From: DASRDE01 sp035938175
GTDB lineage: Bacteria > Vulcanimicrobiota > Vulcanimicrobiia > Vulcanimicrobiales > Vulcanimicrobiaceae
DNA: 64,000 bases
Reading direction: 5' to 3'
Assembly: GCA_035938175.1 (NCBI GenBank)
Contig: DASZHD010000027.1
Location: 62,001-126,000, forward strand
Shown: positions 34,305 through 43,176 of the stretch, piece by piece
How positions within the stretch are numbered: position 1 is the stretch's first letter
Layout of the letters: each line of letters opens with the position of its first letter
Position numbers and translations under genes: made by a program
Notes under the pieces: generated by a model
Seen by the model: the letters and a program-made list of their open reading frames with translations, nothing else
Databases searched by the model: none
Told to the model about the DNA's origin: nothing

Positions 34305-34597
34305 AGATTTTCTTGCTGATCAGCAAATACGTCAAACCACTGCACGAAGTCGACCGCGTCTTGCCCGCGCACCGCGAATTTTTGCAACGCTTTTACGACG
34401 ATGGCACGTTCCTCGTTTCCGGCCCGCTGAATCCGCGTACCGGCGGTGCGATCGTCGCAGTGGGCGAGAGCCGCGAAGACATTCAAAACGTGCTCGCGGA
34501 AGATCCCTTTTTTACCGAAGGCATCTCGGAGTACGAAATCCTCGAGTTCTCGCCGACGAAGGTTAGCGAAAAGTGGGAGCGCGTGTTTTCGGGCTAG
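34301..34597 (+). CDS. YciI-like small protein
   Basis: The 98-residue protein has the YciI ferredoxin-like fold pattern: KIFLLISKYVKPLHEVDRVL, PAHREFLQRFYDDGTFLVSG, PLNPRTGGAIVAVGESRED and DPFFTEGISEYEILEFSPT. YciI family proteins are small enzymes or dehydrochlorinase-like proteins with poorly known roles. It starts within the stop of the DsrE-like gene, so the two are translated together. Confidence 0.85.
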   Translation: MKIFLLISKYVKPLHEVDRVLPAHREFLQRFYDDGTFLVSGPLNPRTGGAIVAVGESREDIQNVLAEDPFFTEGISEYEILEFSPTKVSEKWERVFSG

Positions 34598-34604
34598 CGC
34601 GCGG

Positions 34605-37600
34605 CTAGAGCATGCGGCGCACGTCGTTAAAGGCTTTTTCGACGCTCCACCGCGATCCGTCCGAGATGCACGTCTCGAATGCTCTTCCGCCCAGTGCCTC
34701 TTTGATGCGTTCGCACAAATTTTGGTAGTCCGTGACTTCTTTGGATGGAAGCACGATGTCGTGACGGGCGCGGTAGGCCTCGATAAATCCGCAAATCTGC
34801 GCGGCCACGACGTGCTCGCCGCGCAGCGTCGCGAATCGCGCACATTGTTCGAAGCAGTTGGAGGCCCACCGGCCCGGCGGAAACTCGGCGTAGAGATTCA
34901 TCGCTTTACGGAGCGACGCGCGCGCTTTCTCCAAGTCGCCGATCTCCATGCACGTGCTCGCCAAGTTGCAGAGGCCGATTCCGACGCTCTTGCTCCCCGC
35001 GCGTTCGCTGATCTCGATGGCTTCCTCGACCAGCACGACCGACTGCTCGCGTTCGCCCAGGTCGCGCTTGGTTTCGGAAAGATTCATCAGCGCGATGCCC
35101 AGCGAGTGCGGCGAGTCCATCGTGCGTAAAATGTCGATCGATCGCTCGTAGAGCTTTTCGGATTCGCGCAGCCGGCCGCGATCCGCGGCGATAACGCCCA
35201 AATTGATTAGCGACGAGGCGATGTGCCGCCGGTCGTTGATCGCAAGCGCATCCCGCAAGATCTGCTGCTGCAGGTCACGCGCTTCGTCGTACCGCCCTTG
35301 AAACATGTCGGCATTCGCGATGAGCTGGCGCGCATGCATGCTCTTTCGCCGCTCCCCGCATTCTTCGAAGAGCGCAGCAGATTTCGTGCCGTGGCGGCGC
35401 AATCCGTCGTGATCCGCCTGCGTGTTCGACAAAAAGCCGCAGCTGTACTCGACTTCCGCCAAAACGAGGCGGCTGAGAAGGTCTTCGTGCGCGAGCGCCT
35501 GGTCCAACCAATACCGAGCTTCGTGCACGCGCCCCGACGCGTCCCACATAAACGCCAAATGCGCCGCGAGCTCCGCACCCAAATTGGGATCCGCACCGTC
35601 TATCAACAGCGTCCGGAGCGCCGCAATGAGGTTAGGCCACTCCGCCGAAAAGCTCGCGTTGGCTTGTGCGAACCGCGCCGCGCGCGCGTCCGCATCGATG
35701 GCGGCGCCGCGTGCGGAATATTCGCGCGCGTGGAGCAGACGGCGTTCGGGCTCTTCACCGCTCTTACGCAGCTGTTCGCGCGCAAATTGGGAGGCGAGTT
35801 CGAGCATCCGGAAGCGCCCGCTTTGGGCGTCGACGATCAGCAGGGACTTGCGCGCCAACTCGTCCAGGCACGCGCGAACCGCTTCGGATGGGCAGTCGGG
35901 CCCCGCGCACACGGCGATAGCAGCCCTTTCGTCGCAGCCGGCGTAAAAAGTCCCCAGCCTTCGCAATACCGCTTGAGAACGCGGCGCGAGCAACTGGTAA
36001 CTCCACTCGAGCAGATTGCTGATCGTCTGCTGGCGTTCGCGGTTGTTTCGCAAACTGACCGATAGCGCAAAGCCGGGCCGGTCTAACCGAGATAGCGTTT
36101 CATGCGCACCCAGTTCGGCAAGCCGGGGCGCGACGATTTCGATGGCGAGCGGAAGATTATCGAGTTTGTCGCAGATCGACGCGATGTCGGCTTCGGGCAG
36201 TCCGGCCGCTGCGTCACCTGCTGCGGCGCGCAAACGTTCGACCAGGAGTTGCCTGGCATCGACGCTTTGCATCGGCTCGAGCCGGTAGATCTTCTCGCCC
36301 GCGATTCCCAATGCTTCGCGGCTGGTGGCGAGGACGCGAATTCCCGAGGAGGCGTGCAGAATACGCTCCACGATTCCGGCGAGCGCGTCGACGATTTGCT
36401 CGCAATTATCCAAAACGACGAGCTGTTCGCGAGTCGTCAATTGCTCCAGCAGCGCGTCGATAGGCGGCTGATTCGGACGCAACTGCACGTCCAAATCGTG
36501 AGCCAGCCCCGAGATCGCGGCGTCCATCGTGTGCGCGTGCGAGAGATCGGCGAATCGCGCACCATCCGCTAAGCGTTCGGAAAATTCGCGCGCGGCTTCC
36601 GAGGAGGCGCGAGTTTTTCCCACGCCGCCGGGACCGAGCAGCGTGACCAAGCGGTGATTGGAGAGCGCAAACCCGATATCGAAAAGTTCGCGATCCCGTC
36701 CGACGAAGCGCGTGATATCGCTGGGAATGTTGTGGCGCCGTTCGTAGCGGCGTACGTTTGCGGGTGATTCCGACTCGTAGTCATTCGCCACGATACGGTT
36801 GCGGCCGCGTTCCTTTGCGTCCAGCAGCATTTTATCCGCGGCGTCCACGAGCGATTGCGAATCCGAAGACCATCCCGGCAGCGCGGACGCAACACCCGCG
36901 CTCATCGTCACGCGCCGCAGCTGCGTGCCTTCATGCGGAATGTTGAGCGCGAAGACGGCGTCACGAATGCGCTCCGCCACGACGATCGCGCCGGCGAGAT
37001 CCGTCGACGGCAGAATCGCGCAAAACTCCTCGCCTCCGTACCGTGCCAGCAAATCCGCTTTGCGCTCGAGCGTGTCGGCGATCGCGGCCGCAATGCGACG
37101 GAGACACTCGTCGCCCGCGGGATGCCCGTACCGCGTGTTATAGAGGCCGAAGAAATCGACGTCGCAGATTACGAGCGAAAGGGGCGACGCCGTTCTTCCG
37201 GCTCGCGCCCATTCCACGACGCGGGCTTCGTCGAACGCGCGACGGTTGGCGATTCCCGTGAGCGGATCGCAGAGTGCAAGCTCGCGCAAGCTGCGGCTTT
37301 GCAATTCGGAATTCGCCGCGCGCAGATAGCCCGCAATTTGTATTCCAAGCGTTTCCAGCAACAGGCTGTGCACCGGGGAAGGCGCGACATCCACGGTTGC
37401 CGCGAGCACACCGCTCGTGCGGCCGTTCTCGTGCAGCGGTATCGCGACCAGGTGCGCGATTCCGTCCGGTAACGGCGTGACGGTTACCCGGCCGAGCGCC
37501 GCCGCGCTTCGAACGGAATCGTCGTGGAGCAGGGCACGCACCGGCGAACCGTCTTCGGCGCCCTTTGCATATTCTTCACGGAACTCGCCGCCTTCGGAAA

Positions 37601-37745
37601 TGCCGAGCACGACTTCACGCGCGCCGAAGGTCCGGGCCAATGCAGCGGCCACGCCTTCATAAAAGGCGTAAGGAGCCGGACTTTCGGCCACCAGTCCGGC
37701 GACGTCCCGCACCAAAGCTGCGGCGGGATCCGCCTGACGATCCAT
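34605..37745 (-). CDS. GAF-GGDEF-STAND ATPase-TPR fusion protein
   Basis: The 1046-residue protein holds a GAF-like sensor (about 1-150), a GGDEF domain with active GGEEF (237-241) and an RxxD inhibitory site (RKAD 228-231), then a STAND/AfsR-like ATPase (Walker A GPGGVGKT, 371-378; LVVLDNCEQ as Walker B; RVLATSREALGI as sensor), a winged-helix linker region, and a TPR-rich C-terminal half (about 780-1000, IASSLINLGVIAADRGRLRE and similar). STAND ATPases of this kind usually lie in transcriptional regulators such as AfsR or LuxR-LAL; here the DNA-binding domain is replaced by a diguanylate cyclase. It converges with the pccB-DsrE-YciI genes. Confidence 0.8.
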   Translation of the reverse strand: MDRQADPAAALVRDVAGLVAESPAPYAFYEGVAAALARTFGAREVVLGISEGGEFREEYAKGAEDGSPVRALLHDDSVRSAAALGRVTVTPLPDGIAHLVAIPLHENGRTSGVLAATVDVAPSPVHSLLLETLGIQIAGYLRAANSELQSRSLRELALCDPLTGIANRRAFDEARVVEWARAGRTASPLSLVICDVDFFGLYNTRYGHPAGDECLRRIAAAIADTLERKADLLARYGGEEFCAILPSTDLAGAIVVAERIRDAVFALNIPHEGTQLRRVTMSAGVASALPGWSSDSQSLVDAADKMLLDAKERGRNRIVANDYESESPANVRRYERRHNIPSDITRFVGRDRELFDIGFALSNHRLVTLLGPGGVGKTRASSEAAREFSERLADGARFADLSHAHTMDAAISGLAHDLDVQLRPNQPPIDALLEQLTTREQLVVLDNCEQIVDALAGIVERILHASSGIRVLATSREALGIAGEKIYRLEPMQSVDARQLLVERLRAAAGDAAAGLPEADIASICDKLDNLPLAIEIVAPRLAELGAHETLSRLDRPGFALSVSLRNNRERQQTISNLLEWSYQLLAPRSQAVLRRLGTFYAGCDERAAIAVCAGPDCPSEAVRACLDELARKSLLIVDAQSGRFRMLELASQFAREQLRKSGEEPERRLLHAREYSARGAAIDADARAARFAQANASFSAEWPNLIAALRTLLIDGADPNLGAELAAHLAFMWDASGRVHEARYWLDQALAHEDLLSRLVLAEVEYSCGFLSNTQADHDGLRRHGTKSAALFEECGERRKSMHARQLIANADMFQGRYDEARDLQQQILRDALAINDRRHIASSLINLGVIAADRGRLRESEKLYERSIDILRTMDSPHSLGIALMNLSETKRDLGEREQSVVLVEEAIEISERAGSKSVGIGLCNLASTCMEIGDLEKARASLRKAMNLYAEFPPGRWASNCFEQCARFATLRGEHVVAAQICGFIEAYRARHDIVLPSKEVTDYQNLCERIKEALGGRAFETCISDGSRWSVEKAFNDVRRML

Positions 37746-37839
37746 ATTTACGGTTTTCGGCGCCGCGGGCGAGCGACGTGACCGCTTGCCTAGGCTAGCG
37801 GCGAAGGACGAGGGGGATGTTTTTGGTATCTACGTCGTC

Positions 37840-38628
37840 GTGAAATTACTCGACGGGAAAAAAGCGTTGGTGACCGGCGTTGCCAACCAGTGGTCGATCG
37901 CCACGGGCATCGCCAAACAACTGCACGCGCACGGCGCGCAGGTCGCGTTCACGTATCAAGGCGACCGCGTGCAGGAACAAGTATCGAAAATTGCCGGCGA
38001 AGCGGGCGGCGGTCCCGTTATCGAATGCGACGTTTCGTCGGACGAATCGCTTCGTGCGATGGCGTCGGCGCTGGAGCCTTTCGGGAAGATCGACGTGCTC
38101 GTTCACTCGATCGCCTTCGCCGACAAGAACGATCTGCGCGGCACCGTGTTCGATACGTCGCGCGCCGGATTCGCGCTTTCGCTCGACGTTTCGGCGTTTT
38201 CGCTGATCGCGCTCGTTTCGACGCTGCGCGAGTCGTTCAACGACGGCGCGTCGATCATGGCGTTGACCTACCTCGGATCGACGGCGATCGTTCCGAATTA
38301 CAATCTCATGGGCATCGCGAAGGCCGCGCTGGAGTCGTCGGTACGGTATCTCGCGTACGATTTGGGCGGCCGCGGAATCCGCGTGAACGCCATCTCCGCC
38401 GGTCCGATAAAAACTGCCAGCATGCGGCAAGTCGCGGGCGCGACCAAGATGCTCGACGTCGTTCCGCAGGTGGCGCCGTTGCGCAGAAACGTTACGGCCG
38501 AAGACGTCGGCAACGTGGCGGTCTATCTCGCGTCCGATTTGTCCGCGGCGGTCACAGCCGACGTTCATTTCGTGGACGCGGGGTATCACGCGGTCGGCAT
38601 GTATCCGCCGGAATTTGAAACCAAGTGA
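37840..38628 (+). CDS. fabI: Enoyl-[acyl-carrier-protein] reductase (NADH)
   Basis: From the GTG at 37840 the 262-residue protein begins MKLLDGKKALVTGVANQWSI with the FabI-specific nucleotide fingerprint (GVANxxSIA). The catalytic pair Y154 and K161 (YNLMGIAK, Y-x6-K) is present, as are VRYLAYDLGGRGIRVNAISA and the end FVDAGYHAVGM. FabI reduces enoyl-ACP in the last step of each fatty-acid elongation cycle. Its stop overlaps the next small gene as GTGA, linking fatty-acid synthesis to an acyl-CoA carboxylase operon. Confidence 0.92.
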   Translation: MKLLDGKKALVTGVANQWSIATGIAKQLHAHGAQVAFTYQGDRVQEQVSKIAGEAGGGPVIECDVSSDESLRAMASALEPFGKIDVLVHSIAFADKNDLRGTVFDTSRAGFALSLDVSAFSLIALVSTLRESFNDGASIMALTYLGSTAIVPNYNLMGIAKAALESSVRYLAYDLGGRGIRVNAISAGPIKTASMRQVAGATKMLDVVPQVAPLRRNVTAEDVGNVAVYLASDLSAAVTADVHFVDAGYHAVGMYPPEFETK

Positions 38629-38765
38629 CCGATGAAGAGCTAGCCGCGCTCGCGGTTGCGGTCGCGGCGGTTACACAAGAACGTGCCGCCGCGGGACCGG
38701 AAGGGGACCGCATGCCGGCGTGGCGCCGCGCCATGCGCGAAGAATCGGTGCAGAGCGGTGTTTGA
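38625..38765 (+). CDS. Tiny carboxylase epsilon-like subunit (46 residues)
   Basis: The frame begins GTG ACC GAT GAA GAG inside the fabI stop (GTGA) and ends TGA at 38765, overlapping the pccA start by 8 bases. The product MTDEELAALAVAVAAVTQER followed by a Gly/Pro-rich turn and MPAWRRAMREESV has the amphipathic-helix plus WRRxxR pattern of small acyl-CoA carboxylase epsilon subunits known from actinobacteria. Four-base and eight-base overlaps on both sides argue strongly for translation. It is shorter than a typical prediction cutoff. Confidence 0.6.
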   Translation: MTDEELAALAVAVAAVTQERAAAGPEGDRMPAWRRAMREESVQSGV

Positions 38766-40533
38766 AAAGATCCTTATCGCCAATCGCGGCGAAATTGCCG
38801 TGCGCATCATCCGTACGGCAAAGGAAATGGGCATCGCCACGGTCGCCGTGTATTCGGAGATCGATCGCGACGCGCTGCACGTTGCAATGGCGGACGAGGC
38901 GTTTCTTATCGGACCCGCGGCCCCGTCGCAGAGCTATTTGAACGTTCCGAACTTGCTCGAGACGGCGCGACGTTCGGGTGCGCAGGCGATTCATCCCGGC
39001 TACGGATTCTTGGCGGAGAACGCGGCGTTCGCGCGCGAGGTTATCGGCGCGGGACTCGTCTGGATCGGACCGCACCCCGGGGCGATCGACGCAATGGGCG
39101 ATAAAGTGCGCGCGCGGCAAGCGATGGTAAAAGCGGGGGTTCCCGTCGTTCCCGGCGGAACGGAGCCCATCGCGGATACGCGCGACGCGGTGGCCGCAGC
39201 CGAGCGCTACGGTTTGCCCCTCGCCCTGAAAGCTTCGGGCGGGGGCGGTGGTAAAGGGCTCAAGGTAGCGCGCACGATCGAGGAAATCGGTCCCGCGCTT
39301 GCGACGGCGCAGCGCGAAGCCGAGGCGTATTTCAAGAACGGGACGATTTACGCCGAGCGGTATTTGGACAATCCCAAGCATATCGAACTGCAGGTTCTCG
39401 CCGATAAACACGGGACCGTTTTGCACGTCGGCGAGCGCGATTGTTCGCTGCAGCGGCGTCATCAAAAACTTTGGGAAGAGGCGCCCGCAACGATTCCGGA
39501 ACGCGTGCGCGCCGGTTTGCGCGATGCGGGCATACGTGCCGCGCAATCGATCGGTTACGACAGCGTCGGCACGATCGAGTGTCTGGTCGGCGGCGACGAT
39601 TTTTATTTTCTCGAGATGAACACGCGCATTCAAGTAGAGCACACGGTCAGCGAGCAGATCAGCGGCCTCGATTTGATCCGCGAACAGATCCGCGTGGCCG
39701 CCGGCGAGCCGCTCGGGTTCACGCAGAAGCAGATCGATTTCCGCGGGCACGCTATCGAAGGGCGCGTGAACGCCGAAGATCCCGCGCACAACTTCCGTCC
39801 CGCGCCGGGCACCGTGACGTCGTACCGCGAGCCGGCGGGTTTGGGCGTGCGCGTCGATTCCGCAGCTTTTCCGGGATTCACGATTTCGCCGGACTACGAT
39901 TCTATGATTGCCAAGCTGGTGGTTTGGGCACCGACGCGTGCGCAAGCGATTGCGCGTCTTCGCAGAGCGATCGACGAGTTCGAAATCGGCGGCGTTCCAA
40001 CCACCCTGCCGCTGCTTCGCGCGCTCTGCGATCACGGTCCGGTCGACGATGCGACGTACGGTACGGCAACGCTCGAAGCATTTGCCGCGCAGCTGTATTC
40101 CGGCGGCGGCCACGCAGCGACGGGCTCGGGCGCAGCGGACGGGGCTCTCGCATCGAGCGGCGGAGCGCCGGCGGCGTCCGACACCACAGTCCGTGTCGAA
40201 ATCAACGATAAGCTCTACCGCGTTCGGCTGCTCGATCTTCCCACGGGCTCCGCACCTTCATCGCCTCGTCCGGCTGCGGCGCCGCGTCGCGCGCAGAAAA
40301 AACGGGCTGTGGCGGCTGCCGGAAACGACGTCACGTCGCCGTTGCACGGCGTTGTCGTGGAAGTCAACGTGCAGGAAGGCCAAGACGTCGCGCAGGGTCA
40401 GGTCGTTGCGGTAATCGAGGCGATGAAGATGATGAACGAAATTCGCGCGCACAAATCCGGCGCCGCTTCGAAAGTTCACGTCAGGACCGGCGAGACGGTC
40501 GAGGCGCAATCACCGCTCGTCACCATCGATTAA
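38758..40533 (+). CDS. pccA: Acyl-CoA carboxylase alpha subunit (biotin carboxylase + BCCP)
   Basis: The 591-residue protein starts at GTG (VFEKILIANRGEIAVRI). It has a full biotin-carboxylase part: IHPGYGFLAENAAFAREV, ATP-grasp KASGGGGGKGLK, EMNTRIQVEHTVSE and the C-terminal YDSMIAKLVVW, then an Ala/Pro-rich linker and a biotinyl domain with the biotin lysine K557 in EAMKMMNE. It carboxylates biotin and, with pccB, carboxylates propionyl- or acetyl-CoA. BC and BCCP fused in one chain is the actinobacterial/propionyl-CoA style. The pccB partner lies 5 kb upstream rather than next to it. Confidence 0.92.
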   Translation: MFEKILIANRGEIAVRIIRTAKEMGIATVAVYSEIDRDALHVAMADEAFLIGPAAPSQSYLNVPNLLETARRSGAQAIHPGYGFLAENAAFAREVIGAGLVWIGPHPGAIDAMGDKVRARQAMVKAGVPVVPGGTEPIADTRDAVAAAERYGLPLALKASGGGGGKGLKVARTIEEIGPALATAQREAEAYFKNGTIYAERYLDNPKHIELQVLADKHGTVLHVGERDCSLQRRHQKLWEEAPATIPERVRAGLRDAGIRAAQSIGYDSVGTIECLVGGDDFYFLEMNTRIQVEHTVSEQISGLDLIREQIRVAAGEPLGFTQKQIDFRGHAIEGRVNAEDPAHNFRPAPGTVTSYREPAGLGVRVDSAAFPGFTISPDYDSMIAKLVVWAPTRAQAIARLRRAIDEFEIGGVPTTLPLLRALCDHGPVDDATYGTATLEAFAAQLYSGGGHAATGSGAADGALASSGGAPAASDTTVRVEINDKLYRVRLLDLPTGSAPSSPRPAAAPRRAQKKRAVAAAGNDVTSPLHGVVVEVNVQEGQDVAQGQVVAVIEAMKMMNEIRAHKSGAASKVHVRTGETVEAQSPLVTID

Positions 40534-40604
40534 CGCGGCCAAGCGGGCCCCTGCACGAACGCGGCAGCCGCCTCAGGTTTTCAGAAATACACGCCGAAGA
40601 ACCA

Positions 40605-40955
40605 GTGGTGTTCTTCACCGGCGTAACCGCTGTTTGTGTCGTCGCCTTTATCGGCGTTGCATTCGTTCTGCGCGGACGGATGAAGCGTTTGCATGCGGTT
40701 TACGAAACGCGCCTTCACACGCTGCTCGCCGCGGAAATCGTCCTTCTGCACGAGGGCCGCTCGCCGGACGTCGACGACATCGAACGCGAAATTCGCCAAG
40801 CCGTGCAAAATTCGGCCGTAATGAAAAAGAACGCTCAGCTGTTCCGGCTGCTCTGGCCGAGCGAATTCGACAAAGCATTTTACAGCGGCGAACGCGTCAT
40901 CGCACAAGCCAGCCGCATTGTGGCCCTTGCGGGGCGAACCGGCTCGACCGGGTAG
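40605..40955 (+). CDS. Small single-pass membrane protein
   Basis: About 116 residues, starting at GTG, comprise an N-terminal membrane helix (FFTGVTAVCVVAFIGVAFVL) and a charged helical domain (LLAAEIVLLHEGRSPDVDDI, EREIRQAVQNSAVMKK). No family is recognised. It lies between pccA and mcmA in the same direction, with intergenic gaps of about 70 and 30 bases, so it could be co-transcribed. Start uncertain; no strong ribosome site. Confidence 0.5.
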   Translation: MVFFTGVTAVCVVAFIGVAFVLRGRMKRLHAVYETRLHTLLAAEIVLLHEGRSPDVDDIEREIRQAVQNSAVMKKNAQLFRLLWPSEFDKAFYSGERVIAQASRIVALAGRTGSTG

Positions 40956-40988
40956 CAAACTACCGGCTCGCGGCGAATAGTCGCGCCG

Positions 40989-42569
40989 ATGGCCAGAAGT
41001 GAAAACGCCAGCGGAATTCCGCTCCAGCCGACCTACGATGCCGTAAACGGCACTGCGCACTATCCCGGAGAGCCCGGCGCGTTTCCGTTTCTGCGCGGCA
41101 TCCGCCGCGACATGTACCGCGGGCGGCTCTGGACCATGCGGCAATACGCCGGCTTTGCGACGGCTGCCGAGTCGAACGCGCGCTACCGGTACCTGCTGGA
41201 TCACGGCACCACGGGCCTTTCCGTGGCGTTCGACTTGCCGACGCAACTCGGCTACGATTCCGACGCACCGCAGGCGCGCGGCGAGGTGGGAAAAGTCGGC
41301 GTCGCGATCGATAGCGTTTCGGACATGGAAACGCTGTTCGACGGCATTCCGCTCGATCGCGTCACCGTTTCCATGACGATTAATGCTCCCGCTTCGATCA
41401 TTCTCTCGATGCTGCTGGCCGTCGCGCGACGCCGGGGCATTCCGTTCGAAACGTTGGGCGGCACGATCCAAAACGACGTGCTCAAAGAATACGTCGCGCG
41501 CGGAACCTACATCTATCCGCCCGAACCGTCGATGCGTCTGGTAACCGACGTGATGTCCTATTGCGCGCAGGCCGTGCCGCAATGGAACACGATCTCCATC
41601 TCCGGCTACCATATTCGCGAAGCCGGATCGACCGCGCTTGAAGAGATCGCGTTCACGCTTTCAAACGGCAAAGCGTACCTGCGCGGCGCGCGGGACGCGG
41701 GGATCGATCTCGACACGATCGCGCCGCGCATTTCGTTCTTTTGGAACGCGCACAACGATCTCTTCGAAGAAGTCGCGAAATTCCGGGCGGCGCGGTATTT
41801 GTGGGCGCACATCACGCGGGACGAATTCGGCTGCCGCGATCCGCGCTCGCACATGCTGCGGTTTCATACGCAGACTGCCGGTTCCACTCTCACCGCGCAG
41901 GAGCCCGACAACAACGTCGTGCGCGTCACACTGCAAGCGCTGGCGGCCGTGCTGGGCGGAACGCAATCGCTCCACACCAACGGCAAGGACGAAGCCCTTG
42001 CGCTGCCGACGGCAGATGCGGCGAAAGTCGCACTGCGCACGCAACAAATCATCGGTTACGAAAGCGGCGTGGCCGACGTCGTCGATCCGCTCGCCGGATC
42101 GTACTACGTCGAGAGCCTTACCAACGAGCTGATCGAACGCGCGAAGGCACTCATTGCCGAAGTCGACTCCCTCGGCGGCAGCATCGCGGCGATCGAAAGC
42201 GGATGGATGCAGTCGCGCATCGCGGATTCGGCGTACTTGGCGCAGCAGGCCATCGAAAAGGGGGAGCAGGTGGTCGTCGGCGTCAACAAGTTCGGGGACG
42301 CGCACTCGAAACATCCGAATATTCCGCTGCAGCGCGTCGACGACTCGGTAGAACGCGACCAGTGCGCGCGGCTGCACGAATACCGTAAACGGCGTGACGC
42401 GCGTCTCGTGCAGCAACGCTTGGACGACGTGCGTTCGGCGGCCGCGGGGCGAGAGAATCTGATGCCGCGGTTCGTCGACGCGGTCGACGCCGGGGCAACG
42501 CTGGGAGAAGTCTGCAACGTGTTGCGCGACGTGTTCGGCGTATATCGCGCTCCCGAGGTGTTTGCATAG
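40989..42569 (+). CDS. mcmA: Methylmalonyl-CoA mutase, catalytic (N-terminal) chain
   Basis: The 526-residue protein has the substrate-binding TIM-barrel part of methylmalonyl-CoA mutase: FLRGIRRDMYRGRLWTMRQY, GLSVAFDLPTQLGYDSD, VSMTINAPASIILSMLLAVA, TAGSTLTAQEPDNNVVRVTL and GGTQSLHTNGKDEALALPT. The protein ends at FGVYRAPEVFA, before the cobalamin-binding domain (no DxHxxG). It should therefore need a separate B12-binding subunit, which is not in this window. With mce it converts methylmalonyl-CoA to succinyl-CoA. Confidence 0.9.
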   Translation: MARSENASGIPLQPTYDAVNGTAHYPGEPGAFPFLRGIRRDMYRGRLWTMRQYAGFATAAESNARYRYLLDHGTTGLSVAFDLPTQLGYDSDAPQARGEVGKVGVAIDSVSDMETLFDGIPLDRVTVSMTINAPASIILSMLLAVARRRGIPFETLGGTIQNDVLKEYVARGTYIYPPEPSMRLVTDVMSYCAQAVPQWNTISISGYHIREAGSTALEEIAFTLSNGKAYLRGARDAGIDLDTIAPRISFFWNAHNDLFEEVAKFRAARYLWAHITRDEFGCRDPRSHMLRFHTQTAGSTLTAQEPDNNVVRVTLQALAAVLGGTQSLHTNGKDEALALPTADAAKVALRTQQIIGYESGVADVVDPLAGSYYVESLTNELIERAKALIAEVDSLGGSIAAIESGWMQSRIADSAYLAQQAIEKGEQVVVGVNKFGDAHSKHPNIPLQRVDDSVERDQCARLHEYRKRRDARLVQQRLDDVRSAAAGRENLMPRFVDAVDAGATLGEVCNVLRDVFGVYRAPEVFA

Positions 42570-42973
42570 TGCAGATCGATCACGTCGCGATCGTCGTCAA
42601 GGACTTGAATTCGACGCTCGATCTCTATACCAAGACGCTGGGTTTCGAACAGGTGTACCGTGAAACCATCGCGGACCAGGGCGTGGAAGCGGTCGGATTG
42701 CGAGCGGGCGGCTCGATCATCGAATTGCTGCGGCCGCTGGACGAGCAGTCGCCGATTGCGAAATACCGCGGCGACGCCGACACGAAACTGCACCACACGG
42801 CGTACCGCGTGAGCGATATCGAAAGCGAGCTTGCGCGCTTGAAAAGCGCGGGCGTACGCCTTATCGACGAGCAGCCGCGCAAAGGCGCTCACGGCAACCG
42901 CATCGCTTTTCTTCACCCGAAGAGCACGGGCGGAGTGTTGATCGAGCTTTGCCAGCCGTCCTCGTCATCCTGA
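42569..42973 (+). CDS. mce: Methylmalonyl-CoA epimerase
   Basis: The 134-residue protein is a glyoxalase/VOC-fold epimerase: IDHVAIVVKDLNSTLDLYTK (metal His), GVEAVGLRAGGSIIELLRPL, KLHHTAYRVSDIESELARLK (second His) and FLHPKSTGGVLIELCQPS. It interconverts (S)- and (R)-methylmalonyl-CoA for the mutase. The GTG start shares one base with the mcmA stop (TAGTG). Its last residues (SSSS and stop) are encoded by the beginning of a dispersed repeat element that starts at 42964. Confidence 0.92.
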   Translation: MQIDHVAIVVKDLNSTLDLYTKTLGFEQVYRETIADQGVEAVGLRAGGSIIELLRPLDEQSPIAKYRGDADTKLHHTAYRVSDIESELARLKSAGVRLIDEQPRKGAHGNRIAFLHPKSTGGVLIELCQPSSSS

Positions 42974-43170
42974 GGTATCGAAGAACCCTGAGGAATCGAA
43001 GGGCACCTCTCCCCTCGTAACCATCTGAATTGAGCGCCTAGACATGGATGTGTGTTGAAGCGCTCAATTCAGTAGGCTAGCGTTTCGCACGGAGCGCGAA
43101 ACGTCGGGCGCGGTTACGAGGGGAGAGGGGCCCTTCGATGCCTCAGGGTCCTTCGATACCTCAGGATGAC
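42964..43170. repeat. Dispersed repeat element, copy 3
   Basis: The left end GTCATCCTGAGGTATCGAAG overlaps the last codons and stop of mce. The core has the same paired hairpins (TGAATTGAGCGC and GTTTCGCN) as copies 1 and 2. The right end (GATACCTCAGGATGAC) stops 6 bases before the stop codon of the convergent FtsX-type permease gene, so the element fills the gap between two converging genes. Confidence 0.88.
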
Positions 43171-43176
43171 AACGCG

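Noticed and set aside
38671..40113. Long open frame antisense to the acyl-CoA carboxylase alpha gene (480 codons)
   Set aside because: Shadow of codon bias in a well-supported gene; no ribosome site or motif.
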